The position numbers were made by a program, and so were the translations under genes. Source: Streptomyces shenzhenensis (GTDB lineage Bacteria; Actinomycetota; Actinomycetes; Streptomycetales; Streptomycetaceae). From it: 64,000 bases of DNA. Below the pieces are notes generated by a model. It searched no databases. It saw only the letters and a list, made by a program, of their open reading frames with translations, and was not told the origin of the DNA. Within the stretch, counting starts at the first letter, position 1. Every line of letters starts with the position of its first letter. Shown piece after piece: positions 11,501 to 18,657 of the stretch. The stretch spans positions 1 to 64,000 of the forward strand of contig NZ_PENI01000030.1 in the NCBI RefSeq assembly GCF_003688995.1, written 5' to 3'.

Positions 11501-14500
11501 GCTCGCCGTGCACCACGGGGTCATCCCGCCCACGGCCGACTTCGACCGGCTCAACCCCGAGATCGACGACGGCCCGTTCCGCATACCGGTCGCGGCCGAG
11601 CCCTGGCCGGCGGCCCGGCCCAGGGTGGCCGCCGTGAGCAGCTTCGGCATCGGCGGGACCAACGCCCACGTGCTGCTGGAACAGCCGCAGGACACGCAGG
11701 CCCCGCGAGAGCCGGAGACAGTGCCCTGCCTGACGCTGTCGGGCAGTTCCGCGGCCGCCGTACGCGCCGATGCCCGCCGCATCGCCGACTACCTCGACGC
11801 GCATCCCGGCGCCTATCCGCGGGTGCTGCGCCACCTCCAGGCAGGCAGGGCCGCGCTCGGCCACCGCGCGGCGGCGGTCTGCCCCGACGCCACCTCCGCC
11901 GTCGCCTGGCTGCGCTCCTTGACGGTGACCGCGCCACCCTCATCGACCCCGCTGCCCGTCGACGGCCTCGACCCGCACGCCCTCGCCGAGGCATGGACGG
12001 CCGGACACACCCTCGTATGGCCCGCGGGCCCTGCCTCCGCACCCTGGGACTTCCCGCCGCCCGCCTTCGAGACGGCCGACTACGACTTCCCGCGCGCACC
12101 CGATCGGCCGGAGCCCGCGCCGTCGGCGGGCGGACCGGCCGGAGCACCCGCATCCGAGGGGGCGGTCCGGCTGCCCGCGGCCGAATGGCTGCACCAGCCG
12201 TCGTGGACGCGTCTGCGCCGCGCCCGCGTCGCCGCCCGTGAACCCCGCCGTACCGCCGTGGTCGTCACCGCACCCGAGTCGGACGGCACGTGGCGGCGGT
12301 TCCTCGCACCGCACTACGCCCGCATCGTGACCGTGCGCGCCGGTGACGCCTTCGTCCGCCTCGACGACGACCGCTACGAGGCCGACCCGGCCGAGCCCGC
12401 ACACCTCGCCGCCCTGCTCACGCGCGTCACCGGCCCCACCGCACCCGACGTGGACTGGCTGCACGCGCTGCCGCTCGCCCTGGACGGCCGCCCGCGCACC
12501 TCTGCCCTGGAGACGGCCCAGTGGGCCTGCCTCGACACGGTCGCCGCGCTCGCCCTGGCGCTGGCCGACCTCCCGGACGGCCGACGGCCGCGCGCCTGGC
12601 TGCTGTCCCACGGGGCACAGCCGGTCACCGGCGCCGTCCGCACCCCCGAGGTCGGCCTGCTCGCCGCGGCCCTCGAAGTCCCCCGGCAGGAACTGGGCGT
12701 ATCCCTGCGCTGGGCCGACCTGCCAGGACCCCGCCCCGTCGACTGGGCGGCCCGGCTGCCGGACCTGCTCCTCGACACCACCCTCCCCGAGACGGTGACG
12801 GCGACGGCGCTGCGCGACGGGTTCTGGTGGTGCCGCACGATCCAGCCCGTCCCCGCGCCGGAAGCCGTTCCGGCCGCGGTCCGCCCGGCCGCCGCAGGCA
12901 CCCACCTCGTGCTCGGCGGCACCGGCGGCCTCGGCAGCACCCTGGCCGCACGCCTGCTGGAAGACCCCGGCAACCGCGTGGTCCTCGTGGCGCGCGGCAC
13001 CGATACGCCGGCCGCGCTCAGGGCGTTCGCCGACCGCGTCACCCTGGTACCCGCCGACCTCGCCACCGAGGAACCGGAAGCGGTCGCGGAGCGGCTGGCC
13101 CCGCACCTCGGCGCACTCACCGGCATCGTCCACGCCGCCGGAACCGCCGCGGGCGGCCTCCTCGCCCGGCGCGAGCCCGGCACCGCGCGCCGCGCCACGG
13201 CGGCCAAGCTGCGCGGCGCGCTGCTCGTCGAACTCCTCATCGCCCGGCACCACCCCGACCACGCGCTCTTCTGCTCGTCGATGGCCGCCCGGTTCGGCGG
13301 GGTCGGCCAGTTCGACTACGCGGCGGCGAACGCCTGCCTGGACGCCTACGCCCACCACGCGCCCCCCGACGGAGACACCACCGTGCGGATGAGCATCGGC
13401 TGGGACGTGTGGCGGGACGTCGGCATGGCGCGGGACGCGCTGCGCGGTGACGCCCGTCACCAGGCACATCTCGCGGTCGCGCTCACACCCGCGGAGGGCG
13501 CGGCGGTGTTCGAGCGGGCCCTGCACCTGCAACTGCCGCACCTGATGGTCAACACCACGGACCTGGCCACCGCGCCGGTCTTCTACGAACCGGTACCCGA
13601 CGCGCGCCCGGCCGCCGCGGTCGACGACCCCGCCGCCGAACTCACCGGCATCCTTCTCGACCTGCTCGGCGTGGACACCATCGATCCGCAGACCGCACTG
13701 TACGACCTGGGCGCCGACTCGCTGACCCTCCTGGAACTCCTCGACGAGGTGAAGCGCCGGCTCGGCACCGACATCGAACTGTCCCGCCTCAGCCACCGGG
13801 TGAGTCTCGCCGAGATCCTCGGCCACCTCGGCACCGGCGCCCGGCCGCCGGACGCCGTGGACGTGGAGGTGTGGCAGCCCGGCACGGGCGGAGACGTGCT
13901 GTGCCTGGTGCATCCGGTGGGCGGTGACATCCAGGCCTACCGCCCCTTGGTCGCGGCCCTGCCGGACGATCTGACGGTCTGTCTGATCGCCGACCCGGCG
14001 CTGCGCGACCCCGCGCTGCCCTCCTGGTCGATCACCGACCGCGCCGGACGCTATCTGGCCGCCGTACGGGACGCGTTTCCCGGCCCCGACCGCCGACTGC
14101 GGCTCGCCGGCTGGTCGTTCGGGGCGTGGACCGCCCTGTCCATGGCGGCGCTCGCCGAGTCCGAGAACCGTGCGGTGTCCGCCCTGTACCTCCTCGACCC
14201 GCCCCCGCCCGGCGCCGGGCGACGCCTCGCCGCCTACGACGAGGAGCAGGTGGACGCCGTCTTCGCCCGCGAGCTGAGCGGCAACGGCGCGGGACCGCTG
14301 ACGGAGCCGGGCCGCAGCTACGCCGAACGCCTCGCGCGCTGCTGCCGTGCCAACCTCGCCGCCATGGCCGAGCACCGGGTGCCGCGCCTGGACGCCACAC
14401 CCACCACCGTGTGGCTCGCCGAACGCCTCGTTGCCGAAGGACACCTCGCGCCGGAACCGACCGCCCCGGACGACTGGGACGACCATCTGCCCCGGCCGCT

Positions 14501-14624
14501 GCGCGTCCACCGCATCGACGCCGACCACTACGAACTCGTCACCGAGCCCCACGTCCGGGACATCGCCGCCGTCCTCGCGGCGGCGGCCCCGCCCGACGAG
14601 CCGGACCCCGTCCGACGGTCCTGA
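5520..14624 (+). CDS. Hybrid NRPS/PKS, A-T-C-A-T-KS-KR-ACP-TE, lacking an acyltransferase
   Basis: A 3034-aa protein starting at the ATG that overlaps the previous stop, preceded by GGGGGAGG. Domains: A1 (1-500; specificity residues by eye D-A-F-F-L-G-V-T-F, resembling Val/Ile-type codes); T1 (Ser about 545 in G-G-D-S); C (600-1027, H-H-V-A-V-D-G); A2 (1034-1537; D-V-Q-F-V-A-H-V-V, close to known proline codes); T2 (Ser about 1581 in G-A-T-S); KS (1647-2057, Cys about 1806 in S-A-C-S-S-S, H-G-T-G-T and I-G-H His present); a linker with no AT G-H-S-x-G; KR (2221-2690, G-G-T-G-G-L-G, Ser-Tyr-Asn catalytic set); ACP (G-A-D-S, Ser about 2734); TE (G-W-S-F-G, Ser about 2866). It starts with A1, so it looks like an initiating line that joins two amino acids, adds one ketide unit and reduces it to a beta-hydroxy group. 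Malonyl loading would need a separate AT, and none is in the window. A TTA codon lies at 9687-9689. Confidence 0.93.
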   Translation: MDTSALPASASLAEAVLDRARRTPTATAVEDGTRVLDYAELDRLSGRVAAHLRHRGVGPGQAVAVCLPRSWRLVCVLLGIRRAGATVVPLDRLSPHDRQQHILADSGAVIVVHDGQTAHPGGVHADLLLAPEPVAGPAPAPDGSTGTGFVFYTSGSTGRPKGVEVTDAGVLRLARPGYIDLRPGRRYACLANPAFDALSFEVWTPLLTGGVCVVLDDTQVHSPQRLAAVLRERRVDTLFITVALFNAVVEKAPHCFADATQVLVGGERLDPGVIRRWYEANPDAGTVLHNVYGPTEATTFALCHPIPRDFDGDSIPIGTALPGTGLLLRTQDGRTAEPGEVAELLLCGTALARGYRNLPEQTARSFVELPDGSGTTRRWYRTGDLVRGDADGRVTYVGRADRQVKVRGFRIEPGEVERQILTLPAVRQAYVCTRRDAADRNELLAFLVAGDGLAFDGYEHHLTTALPSYMRPHHTYLVTALPLTGNGKVDRAALLGAAGTPWRGTRAGAAHISAEQRPVLDVAEEILGVRGLRPDDRWAQSGGDSLQALRFRFEILGRFAVDLPQDLVLRADFAALADAVHTPDPGTGEHPPVPPATGEPVAPATGEQERLWLLHVRDPQDRSYDVPLVFRIEGPVDTEALHRAVRSLVERHPALRTRLVPAADGLLQRIEKPYDPWQVLDRRPGERWQDTADRFFAHRFDLTEPGMLRAAWAERSDGGLLLVHLHHVAVDGWSLNLLFHDLSVAYAGAGHRPAPDTTPLDFARWQRDWHTSDGYERRRTRLLAHYGGDTPLSPSLPVPGRTDRPRARLLRTSLDLVRRTALDRCAAEAGLTRFQLLVSAFTASLYGVTGQTRPLVATPVANRPRPEFAEAVGMFANTVLLDPTARPHDTLSAQLAAHAGTVRAVLEGQEVALADVLTDRAFRDRTPLFDYLFVLENTEFSRLRLAGCEVRPRWPEPTGAKCALTLSVVEHESGFDCLWEYRDDIGTERAEAAARLFSETLDHLTAGTGITLRELVAPHRRTLAAGTGRGAQSEPDFATVADGFARQVARTPEAPAVTRAGTTLTYAELDAQANELASALSAFRPADPAAPAAVALYLQPSVEHVVALLAAARLNLTIVPLDPAYPPSLLRHVLDQADPLCVLVAPEDDGAAGVLDTIAPPHLPRHTVTRTDTPRAARVPHRHQGLRPLYTLFTSGSTGTPKGVQVPDRTLCNLLTWQRAEGALRGPAVTQQFSMLSFDVSFQEILTTLCSGGELRLIEPAWRQDVPALLEQLEHGAVERIFLPYVALNLLAEHGVRLGRFPSRLRDVVTAGEQLVCTDAIRRWFAGLSGARLFNHYGPTETHVVSGLCLEGNPADWPLRPAIGRPVAGAVLRVVDEADLPVPPGVTGELLIGGPMAGRCYLGDDGAHHDRFVEDPGLGTFYRTGDRAHFDRQGLLHYAGRDDGQVKLGGHRLELGQVEAALLQYPGVAGAVAAVQDGRLLAVLQCRGADPDPAGLAAHLAGLLPAYVRVARFRLLADLPRTPSGKLDRRAALTAPGRDLLPTAPTADTSSPLERRLAELFETATGKSAGVDQRFFDAGATSLDLMRFHLRCAGEGDLPFSVPDLFEHVSVRALARFITDGATAAGPARGTDAARADEPAAFDEPTAVDEPVAVVGMAVRLPGAPDLAAFWDLVTSGRRGIEHFPATDGRTGARSQLAGLLAFDPGRFTISPHEARLMDPQQRHLLMNCVEALAHAGLGDPTTRRVGIVTSCGENTYFQRMLREGDTSALPDAFRLAQHHEKDFLATKAAYHLGLTGPAFTIQSACSSSLVGVHVAAGMLRQGDAEVMLVGGVLVDTELTDGYTYRPQHIFSPDGHCRPFSADAEGTVAASGTGVVVLKPLAAARRDGDTVYAVLTGSGVNNDGSDKLGYSTPALAGQRAAIRAALTRSGRHAADLGYIEAHGTGTRLGDPVEAAALRQAYALADDARVPLSSVKSQIGHLGAAAGVVGLVRAVLAVHHGVIPPTADFDRLNPEIDDGPFRIPVAAEPWPAARPRVAAVSSFGIGGTNAHVLLEQPQDTQAPREPETVPCLTLSGSSAAAVRADARRIADYLDAHPGAYPRVLRHLQAGRAALGHRAAAVCPDATSAVAWLRSLTVTAPPSSTPLPVDGLDPHALAEAWTAGHTLVWPAGPASAPWDFPPPAFETADYDFPRAPDRPEPAPSAGGPAGAPASEGAVRLPAAEWLHQPSWTRLRRARVAAREPRRTAVVVTAPESDGTWRRFLAPHYARIVTVRAGDAFVRLDDDRYEADPAEPAHLAALLTRVTGPTAPDVDWLHALPLALDGRPRTSALETAQWACLDTVAALALALADLPDGRRPRAWLLSHGAQPVTGAVRTPEVGLLAAALEVPRQELGVSLRWADLPGPRPVDWAARLPDLLLDTTLPETVTATALRDGFWWCRTIQPVPAPEAVPAAVRPAAAGTHLVLGGTGGLGSTLAARLLEDPGNRVVLVARGTDTPAALRAFADRVTLVPADLATEEPEAVAERLAPHLGALTGIVHAAGTAAGGLLARREPGTARRATAAKLRGALLVELLIARHHPDHALFCSSMAARFGGVGQFDYAAANACLDAYAHHAPPDGDTTVRMSIGWDVWRDVGMARDALRGDARHQAHLAVALTPAEGAAVFERALHLQLPHLMVNTTDLATAPVFYEPVPDARPAAAVDDPAAELTGILLDLLGVDTIDPQTALYDLGADSLTLLELLDEVKRRLGTDIELSRLSHRVSLAEILGHLGTGARPPDAVDVEVWQPGTGGDVLCLVHPVGGDIQAYRPLVAALPDDLTVCLIADPALRDPALPSWSITDRAGRYLAAVRDAFPGPDRRLRLAGWSFGAWTALSMAALAESENRAVSALYLLDPPPPGAGRRLAAYDEEQVDAVFARELSGNGAGPLTEPGRSYAERLARCCRANLAAMAEHRVPRLDATPTTVWLAERLVAEGHLAPEPTAPDDWDDHLPRPLRVHRIDADHYELVTEPHVRDIAAVLAAAAPPDEPDPVRRS

Positions 14625-14637
14625 GGAGGTGACCACC

Positions 14638-15768
14638 GTGCAGCACCCCTACCTGCGCCTGCCCGCGCGGTCCTTCTGGCGCACCGCGGTCGCCGAACCC
14701 GAACCCGCGGACATCACCGACCTGTGGACGCCGAAGTTCGCCATCGGCCAGGACGATCCGGTCGTCACCGCCGGATCCTGCTTCGCCGGACACATCGGCC
14801 GTGCCCTCCTGGAGCAGGGCATGCACTGGTACGACGCCGAGCCGCCACCCCCCGGACTGACCCCCGCACAGCACGCGGCGCGCGGCTACCGCCGCTTCTC
14901 GTTCCGCACCGGGAACATCTACACCGCCGCGGGCCTGCGCCAGTGGGTGGCCTGGGCGCTCGGCGAGGAGAGACCGCCCGAGGAGGTGTGGGCGGAGGCC
15001 GGCGCCTGCCACGATCCCTACCGGCCGACCGTGGAACCGGACGGGTTCGCCTCGCCCGAGGCCCTGCTGCGCTCCCGCGAGGTCACCCTCGCCGCCGTCC
15101 GCACCGCCCTGACCGAGGCCACCGTCCTCGTGTTCACCCTCGGCCTGACCGAGGCATGGCACGACAGCCGCACCGGCACCGTGCTGCCGATGTGCCCAGG
15201 AACCGTCCGCGGCACCTATGACCCCGCCCGGCACGTCCTGCACAACCACACGGTGACCCGGGTGCACCGCGACCTCACCGCTGTCCTCGACATGGCACGC
15301 GGCGTCAACCCGCGGCTGCGCACCGTCCTGACGGTCTCCCCGGTGCCGCTGACGGCGACCGCCACCGGCCGCCACGCCCTCGTCGCCACCACGCACTCCA
15401 AGTCCGTCCTGCGCGCGGCGGCCGGACAGCTCGCCGACGAGTCGGACGACGTCGACTACTTCCCGTCGTACGAGATCGTCACCGGCTTCCCCTACCGGGC
15501 GGCGTGCTACGAACCCAACCTGCGCACGGTCAGTCCCGGCGGTGTGGCCTTCGTGATGCGGCACTTCTTCACGGCCGTGCAGGGCCGAACCGGCCCGGCA
15601 ACTCTCGTGAACGGCCCGGCCGGTCCGGCCCCGGCACACGACGGCCCGCCCGGTCCGGGGCGGCCCGCGGCCCAGGAGACCACCCCAGCCGCCGGCGGAG
15701 AGGACGACTGGTGTGACGACGCGGTACTCGACTACTACGCCCCCCGCCCGGTTCCTCCTGCTGGGTGA
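14638..15768 (+). CDS. GSCFA-domain protein (SGNH-like hydrolase family)
   Basis: A 376-aa protein. The GTG at 14638 is preferred because GAGGAGG (14623-14629) lies 8 bases upstream; an in-frame GTG at 14629 would lie inside that site. Residues about 40-60 carry the family hallmark T-A-G-S-C-F-A-G, followed by R-R-F-S-F-R-T-G-N-I-Y, V-F-T-L-G-L-T-E-A-W and a late P-S-Y-E-I-V, all expected of GSCFA proteins. These proteins look like GDSL/SGNH hydrolases and are suspected to act on acyl or sugar esters, but few have been tested. The C-terminal 60 residues are Pro/Gly-rich and disordered-looking. The gene starts 13 bases after the megasynthase and overlaps the next gene by 56 bases, so it belongs to the same operon. 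A tailoring or release role is inference. Confidence 0.8.
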   Translation: MQHPYLRLPARSFWRTAVAEPEPADITDLWTPKFAIGQDDPVVTAGSCFAGHIGRALLEQGMHWYDAEPPPPGLTPAQHAARGYRRFSFRTGNIYTAAGLRQWVAWALGEERPPEEVWAEAGACHDPYRPTVEPDGFASPEALLRSREVTLAAVRTALTEATVLVFTLGLTEAWHDSRTGTVLPMCPGTVRGTYDPARHVLHNHTVTRVHRDLTAVLDMARGVNPRLRTVLTVSPVPLTATATGRHALVATTHSKSVLRAAAGQLADESDDVDYFPSYEIVTGFPYRAACYEPNLRTVSPGGVAFVMRHFFTAVQGRTGPATLVNGPAGPAPAHDGPPGPGRPAAQETTPAAGGEDDWCDDAVLDYYAPRPVPPAG

Positions 15769-16408
15769 CTCCCACGCCGGCTGCGTCGGACGCGCCGCCC
15801 GGGCCGCCGAACTCCCCTTCGCGGGCGGCCCGGTCGGGTCCGGCCGTGACTTCCTCGGCCCCTTCTTCGACATCGCGGGCGACGGCCTCGCCTTCCGGGA
15901 CACACAGGCCCAGCGGCTGTTCCGGGAGTTCCTCGACACCCTGGAGGTGAGCGCACTGGCCGGTCTGCCCGTGCCGCTGGTGTGCACCTTCGGCCTGAGC
16001 GCCCACACCGTGGCCACCCGGCAGAACTGGGACATCCACCGCGACCGGCACGGCACCGTCCCGGACGGCTTCCTGCGCAGCGGCCTGTTCGCCGCCCTGG
16101 TCAGGGCGACCGTCCGCGGCGCGCTCGCCTTCTACGAGCACACCGCCGAAGCCGGCCTGCGCGTGCTGGCACCCCTGCCCCCGCAACGCGTCCCCGGCAT
16201 CTCCGACGCACGTGTCTTCTTCGCGGCGCAGGACGTCATCGGCGCCGAACTCGCCGCACGCGGCGTCGAGATCGTCGACCTGCGCGCCCGCGTCACCGAC
16301 GGATCGCGGCGGCAGCGTCCCGCCTTCTGCCGGACCGACGACACCATCCACGGCAACCTCGCCTTCGGCCGCCTCGTGGTCGCCGAACTCCTCGACCGCG
16401 GAGTGTGA
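15713..16408 (+). CDS. SGNH/GDSL-type hydrolase
   Basis: A 231-aa protein starting at GTG 15713 inside the end of the GSCFA gene (ribosome binding site GGCGGAGAGGA upstream). Near the N-terminus, F-L-L-L-G-D-S-H-A-G provides the block-I Ser of SGNH enzymes. Near the C-terminus, T-D-D-T-I-H-G-N supplies a D-x-x-H-like pair for the rest of a triad. No signal peptide is visible, so it should be cytoplasmic. Two unrelated-length SGNH-type proteins encoded back to back with overlap suggests a pair that works together on the NRPS/PKS product, perhaps acyl transfer or ester hydrolysis. The function is unproven. Confidence 0.7.
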   Translation: MTTRYSTTTPPARFLLLGDSHAGCVGRAARAAELPFAGGPVGSGRDFLGPFFDIAGDGLAFRDTQAQRLFREFLDTLEVSALAGLPVPLVCTFGLSAHTVATRQNWDIHRDRHGTVPDGFLRSGLFAALVRATVRGALAFYEHTAEAGLRVLAPLPPQRVPGISDARVFFAAQDVIGAELAARGVEIVDLRARVTDGSRRQRPAFCRTDDTIHGNLAFGRLVVAELLDRGV

Positions 16409-16445
16409 CCCCGCACCCGCCCACTCGATCCCACGGAGGTCCCTC

Positions 16446-17324
16446 ATGGAGGACTACGCATTGCGGGCCGTCGAACGGCTCACCACCCGCCCCGCCGAGC
16501 CCTACGCCACCCTCACCGTCGCCCCCATCACCCCGCTGCTGGGCGCCGAGGTCACCGGCCTCGACCTCGCGCGGGAGCTGACACCCGAGCAGGAGAAGGA
16601 ACTCAAGCACGCCTTCCACACCCACCACGTCCTGGTCTTCCGCGACCAGGACATCACACCGGAGGAACACAAGCGGTTCGCGGGCGTCTTCGGCGAACTG
16701 CACCCTGTCGCCCTCGCACCCGAGGGCTCCGACCCGTACATCCTGGAGATCAAGGCGACCAAGGAGTCCCGGGCCGTCGCGGGCAACGGCTGGCACGCCG
16801 ACGGCACCGCCGACGCCGAGCCCTCGCTCGGCTCGATGCTGTACATCACCACGATCCCCGAGGGCGGCAGCGGCGGCGACACCCTCTTCGCCAACATGCA
16901 CCTCGCCTATGAGCTGCTCTCACCCGCCATGCGCGGCTTCCTGGACGGGCTGACCGCGGTCCACGACGGTGCCCTGCCGTGGACCGCGGCCGGCCAGACC
17001 CCGCCGCCCGAGTACGACGTGCCGTGCACCGTCCATCCCGTGGCCGTCCGGCACCCGGAGACCGGCCGCAAGCTGCTGTTCGTCAACGCCCCCTACACCT
17101 CGCACATCACCGAGCTGTCCCGAGCCGAGAGCGACGCCCTGCTGGAGCTGCTGTACGCGCACATAGCCCGGACCGCGCTGCTGCACTGCCGGGTCCGCTG
17201 GCAGGAACGCACCCTCGTGTTCTGGGACAACCGCAGCGTCCAGCACCACGCCGTGTGGGACTACTTCCCGCACACCCGGGAGGGCCGTCGCGTCGCGATC
17301 GACGGCACGAGCCTGCACGCCTGA
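16446..17324 (+). CDS. TauD/TfdA-family Fe(II)/2-oxoglutarate dioxygenase
   Basis: A 292-aa protein, the usual length for the family. The ATG at 16446 follows GGAGG at 16435-16439. The metal-binding H-x-D is seen in G-W-H-A-D-G (about residue 115), and the distal His lies in D-N-R-S-V-Q-H-H-A with the 2-oxoglutarate-binding Arg nearby (E-G-R-R-V). N-terminal I-T-P-L-L-G-A-E-V-T-G and V-L-V-F-R-D-Q are typical. Such enzymes hydroxylate or desaturate unactivated carbons. Its place 37 bases after the SGNH gene makes tailoring of the peptide product, or hydroxylation of an amino-acid precursor such as proline, the likeliest role; a housekeeping sulfonate role is less likely here. Confidence 0.85.
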   Translation: MEDYALRAVERLTTRPAEPYATLTVAPITPLLGAEVTGLDLARELTPEQEKELKHAFHTHHVLVFRDQDITPEEHKRFAGVFGELHPVALAPEGSDPYILEIKATKESRAVAGNGWHADGTADAEPSLGSMLYITTIPEGGSGGDTLFANMHLAYELLSPAMRGFLDGLTAVHDGALPWTAAGQTPPPEYDVPCTVHPVAVRHPETGRKLLFVNAPYTSHITELSRAESDALLELLYAHIARTALLHCRVRWQERTLVFWDNRSVQHHAVWDYFPHTREGRRVAIDGTSLHA

Positions 17325-17356
17325 CCGGTTCCCGCCGACGGAAGCGAAGGTGCCCC

Positions 17357-18223
17357 ATGACCACGACAGCCGACTCGGAGGCGTTCCTCGCCGCGCTGCG
17401 GGCCCCGGCCGACGAACCTCCCGGCGCGGGCGTGGCCGGGGCACCGCCGCCGATCTGGCTGTGGCGCCTCGCCACGGCCGTCCACGAGCATCTGCCGTCG
17501 GCCGCCGGGGCCGACTGGGCGGCCCGTCTGCACGGCCTGCTGACCGCGGCGGAACACCCGGCAGGCCTGCGCGCCGTGCACGTCTGGCACGCGCATACGG
17601 TCCTGCCGCTCCTCACCGAGACGGCAACCGGTGCCGAACCGGGCGCGTTCGACACACTGGGCGCCCTGCACCGCGCGGCGGCGCGCGGGACACCGGCCGG
17701 CCGGGACACCTGGAGGGCGGCCCTCGGACCGGTGTCGCTGTGGCTGCACGCCGCCGCCTACGACCGGGCGAGCAGCTACGCCGAGGGGCATGCCGGCGCC
17801 CGCGACCACGCGCTGGCCAACGGGTTCTCCGCAGCCGAGGCCCGGACGTACGGCCACGCGTACGCACAGTTGAGCACTGACGCCAATGCCCGGGCCTTCG
17901 CCGAGGCCCACACCGAGGCACTCGGTGACGCGCTCGCTTCGGCGTACGCGGCCGGTGACGCGCGGGCCTATGCCGACACCTACCCCGGAGCGCAACTGCG
18001 CGCCGTCGTCCGCGCCACGACGGCGCGGGACGACGGCCCGCAGGCCTCCCGACTGGCCGAGGGCCTGCTCATGGCGCTAGGGCCTCTCGTTTGGATCAGG
18101 CCGGGCTCGCGGGCCCTGGCACCGCGCCTCGCGGCGTTGTCGTCGGTTGTCAGGGCTCCGCCCTGCCGCCCTCCTCCGCCTTGCGATCCACGGCACCAGA
18201 CCCCGCTCCCTGATCCGGCCTGA
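17357..18223 (+). CDS. SpcZ-like alpha-helical protein with a C-terminus read from an inserted element
   Basis: A 288-aa frame. The ATG at 17357 is preceded by a modest GAAGG. Residues 1-240 are Ala-rich and helical, with a repeating Tyr/Ala/His pattern (Y-A-E-G-H-A, Y-G-H-A-Y-A, F-A-E-A-H-T, Y-A-A-G-D-A-R-A-Y-A) like the uncharacterised SpcZ protein of spectinomycin clusters. The last 48 codons or so (from L-G-P-L-V-W-I-R-P-G) lie inside the 160-bp inverted-repeat element at 18080-18239 and are Pro/Arg-rich junk, so the native C-terminus has been replaced. Removing the element would let the frame run to a TGA just past 18300. It is the last gene of the biosynthetic strand and its function is unknown. 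Confidence 0.65.
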   Translation: MTTTADSEAFLAALRAPADEPPGAGVAGAPPPIWLWRLATAVHEHLPSAAGADWAARLHGLLTAAEHPAGLRAVHVWHAHTVLPLLTETATGAEPGAFDTLGALHRAAARGTPAGRDTWRAALGPVSLWLHAAAYDRASSYAEGHAGARDHALANGFSAAEARTYGHAYAQLSTDANARAFAEAHTEALGDALASAYAAGDARAYADTYPGAQLRAVVRATTARDDGPQASRLAEGLLMALGPLVWIRPGSRALAPRLAALSSVVRAPPCRPPPPCDPRHQTPLPDPA

Positions 18224-18239
18224 TCCAAACGAAAGACCC
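18080..18239. mobile_element. 160-bp MITE-like element with TA flanks
   Basis: The left end (18080-18104) and the reverse complement of the right end (18215-18239) match at 23 of 25 positions; the shared core is TCGTTTGGATCAGGCCGG. TA lies immediately outside both ends (18078-18079 and 18240-18241), as expected for a target duplication of an IS630/mariner-like or some IS5-like elements. The interior has no transposase coding capacity. It has inserted into the 3' end of the SpcZ-like gene and ends 9 bases before the stop of the convergent membrane-protein gene. Mobilisation would need a transposase elsewhere in the genome. Confidence 0.75.
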
Positions 18240-18248
18240 TAGGCCCTG

Positions 18249-18635
18249 TCAGGCTCGGTCTCGACCTGGCGCGCGGAGCAGCCAGCGCCAGCGCGGTTGT
18301 TCGGTGACTGTCACGATCAGGCACAGCACGGTCGTTGCCGCGGCGGCCCACCAGGGCCAGAGCGCCCACGCTGCCGCTGTGGCGGCTGCGAGCTGCATCA
18401 GCACCAGGAGGATCGTCACGATGCCGGGCACCGCTATGGGTGTGTCGCCGCCCGGTCTGTCGCCCGGCGTGCTGAAGACCATGGGCAGCCCGATCAGCAG
18501 CACCACGGCGCCGATCGCCAGGGCCGGCGAGTGCGGCCACAGGGCCCAGGGAGCGCCCACCCACGCGATCAGTTCGGTGAGGAAGCGAAGTGCCCCTCTG
18601 GCGTAGTCGTTCTGGGACGGATTCTTGTCGATCAC
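18249..18635 (-). CDS. YrdB-like (DUF2568) small membrane protein
   Basis: A 128-aa protein with four predicted membrane segments: A-L-R-F-L-T-E-L-I-A-W, A-L-A-I-G-A-V-V-L-L-I-G-L, I-V-T-I-L-L-V-L-M-Q-L-A and A-A-A-T-T-V-L-C-L-I-V. The N-terminal L-x-F-L-x-E-L motif, the short P-x-x-x-F-S-T-P-G-D-R-P loop and the length fit the YrdB/DUF2568 family, whose role is unknown. It is convergent with the biosynthetic genes, and the mobile element ends just beyond its stop. The TetR gene lies 22 bases upstream on the same strand, so it may be the last gene of that small operon. Confidence 0.7.
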   Translation of the reverse strand: MIDKNPSQNDYARGALRFLTELIAWVGAPWALWPHSPALAIGAVVLLIGLPMVFSTPGDRPGGDTPIAVPGIVTILLVLMQLAAATAAAWALWPWWAAAATTVLCLIVTVTEQPRWRWLLRAPGRDRA

Positions 18636-18657
18636 CGTAGTGGCCGCCTGTCGTTTG

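Noticed and set aside
11940-14636. An 898-codon minus-strand frame opposite the KR-ACP-TE part of the hybrid synthase
   Set aside because: Same antisense artefact; no motif, and the plus-strand frame carries all expected catalytic residues.
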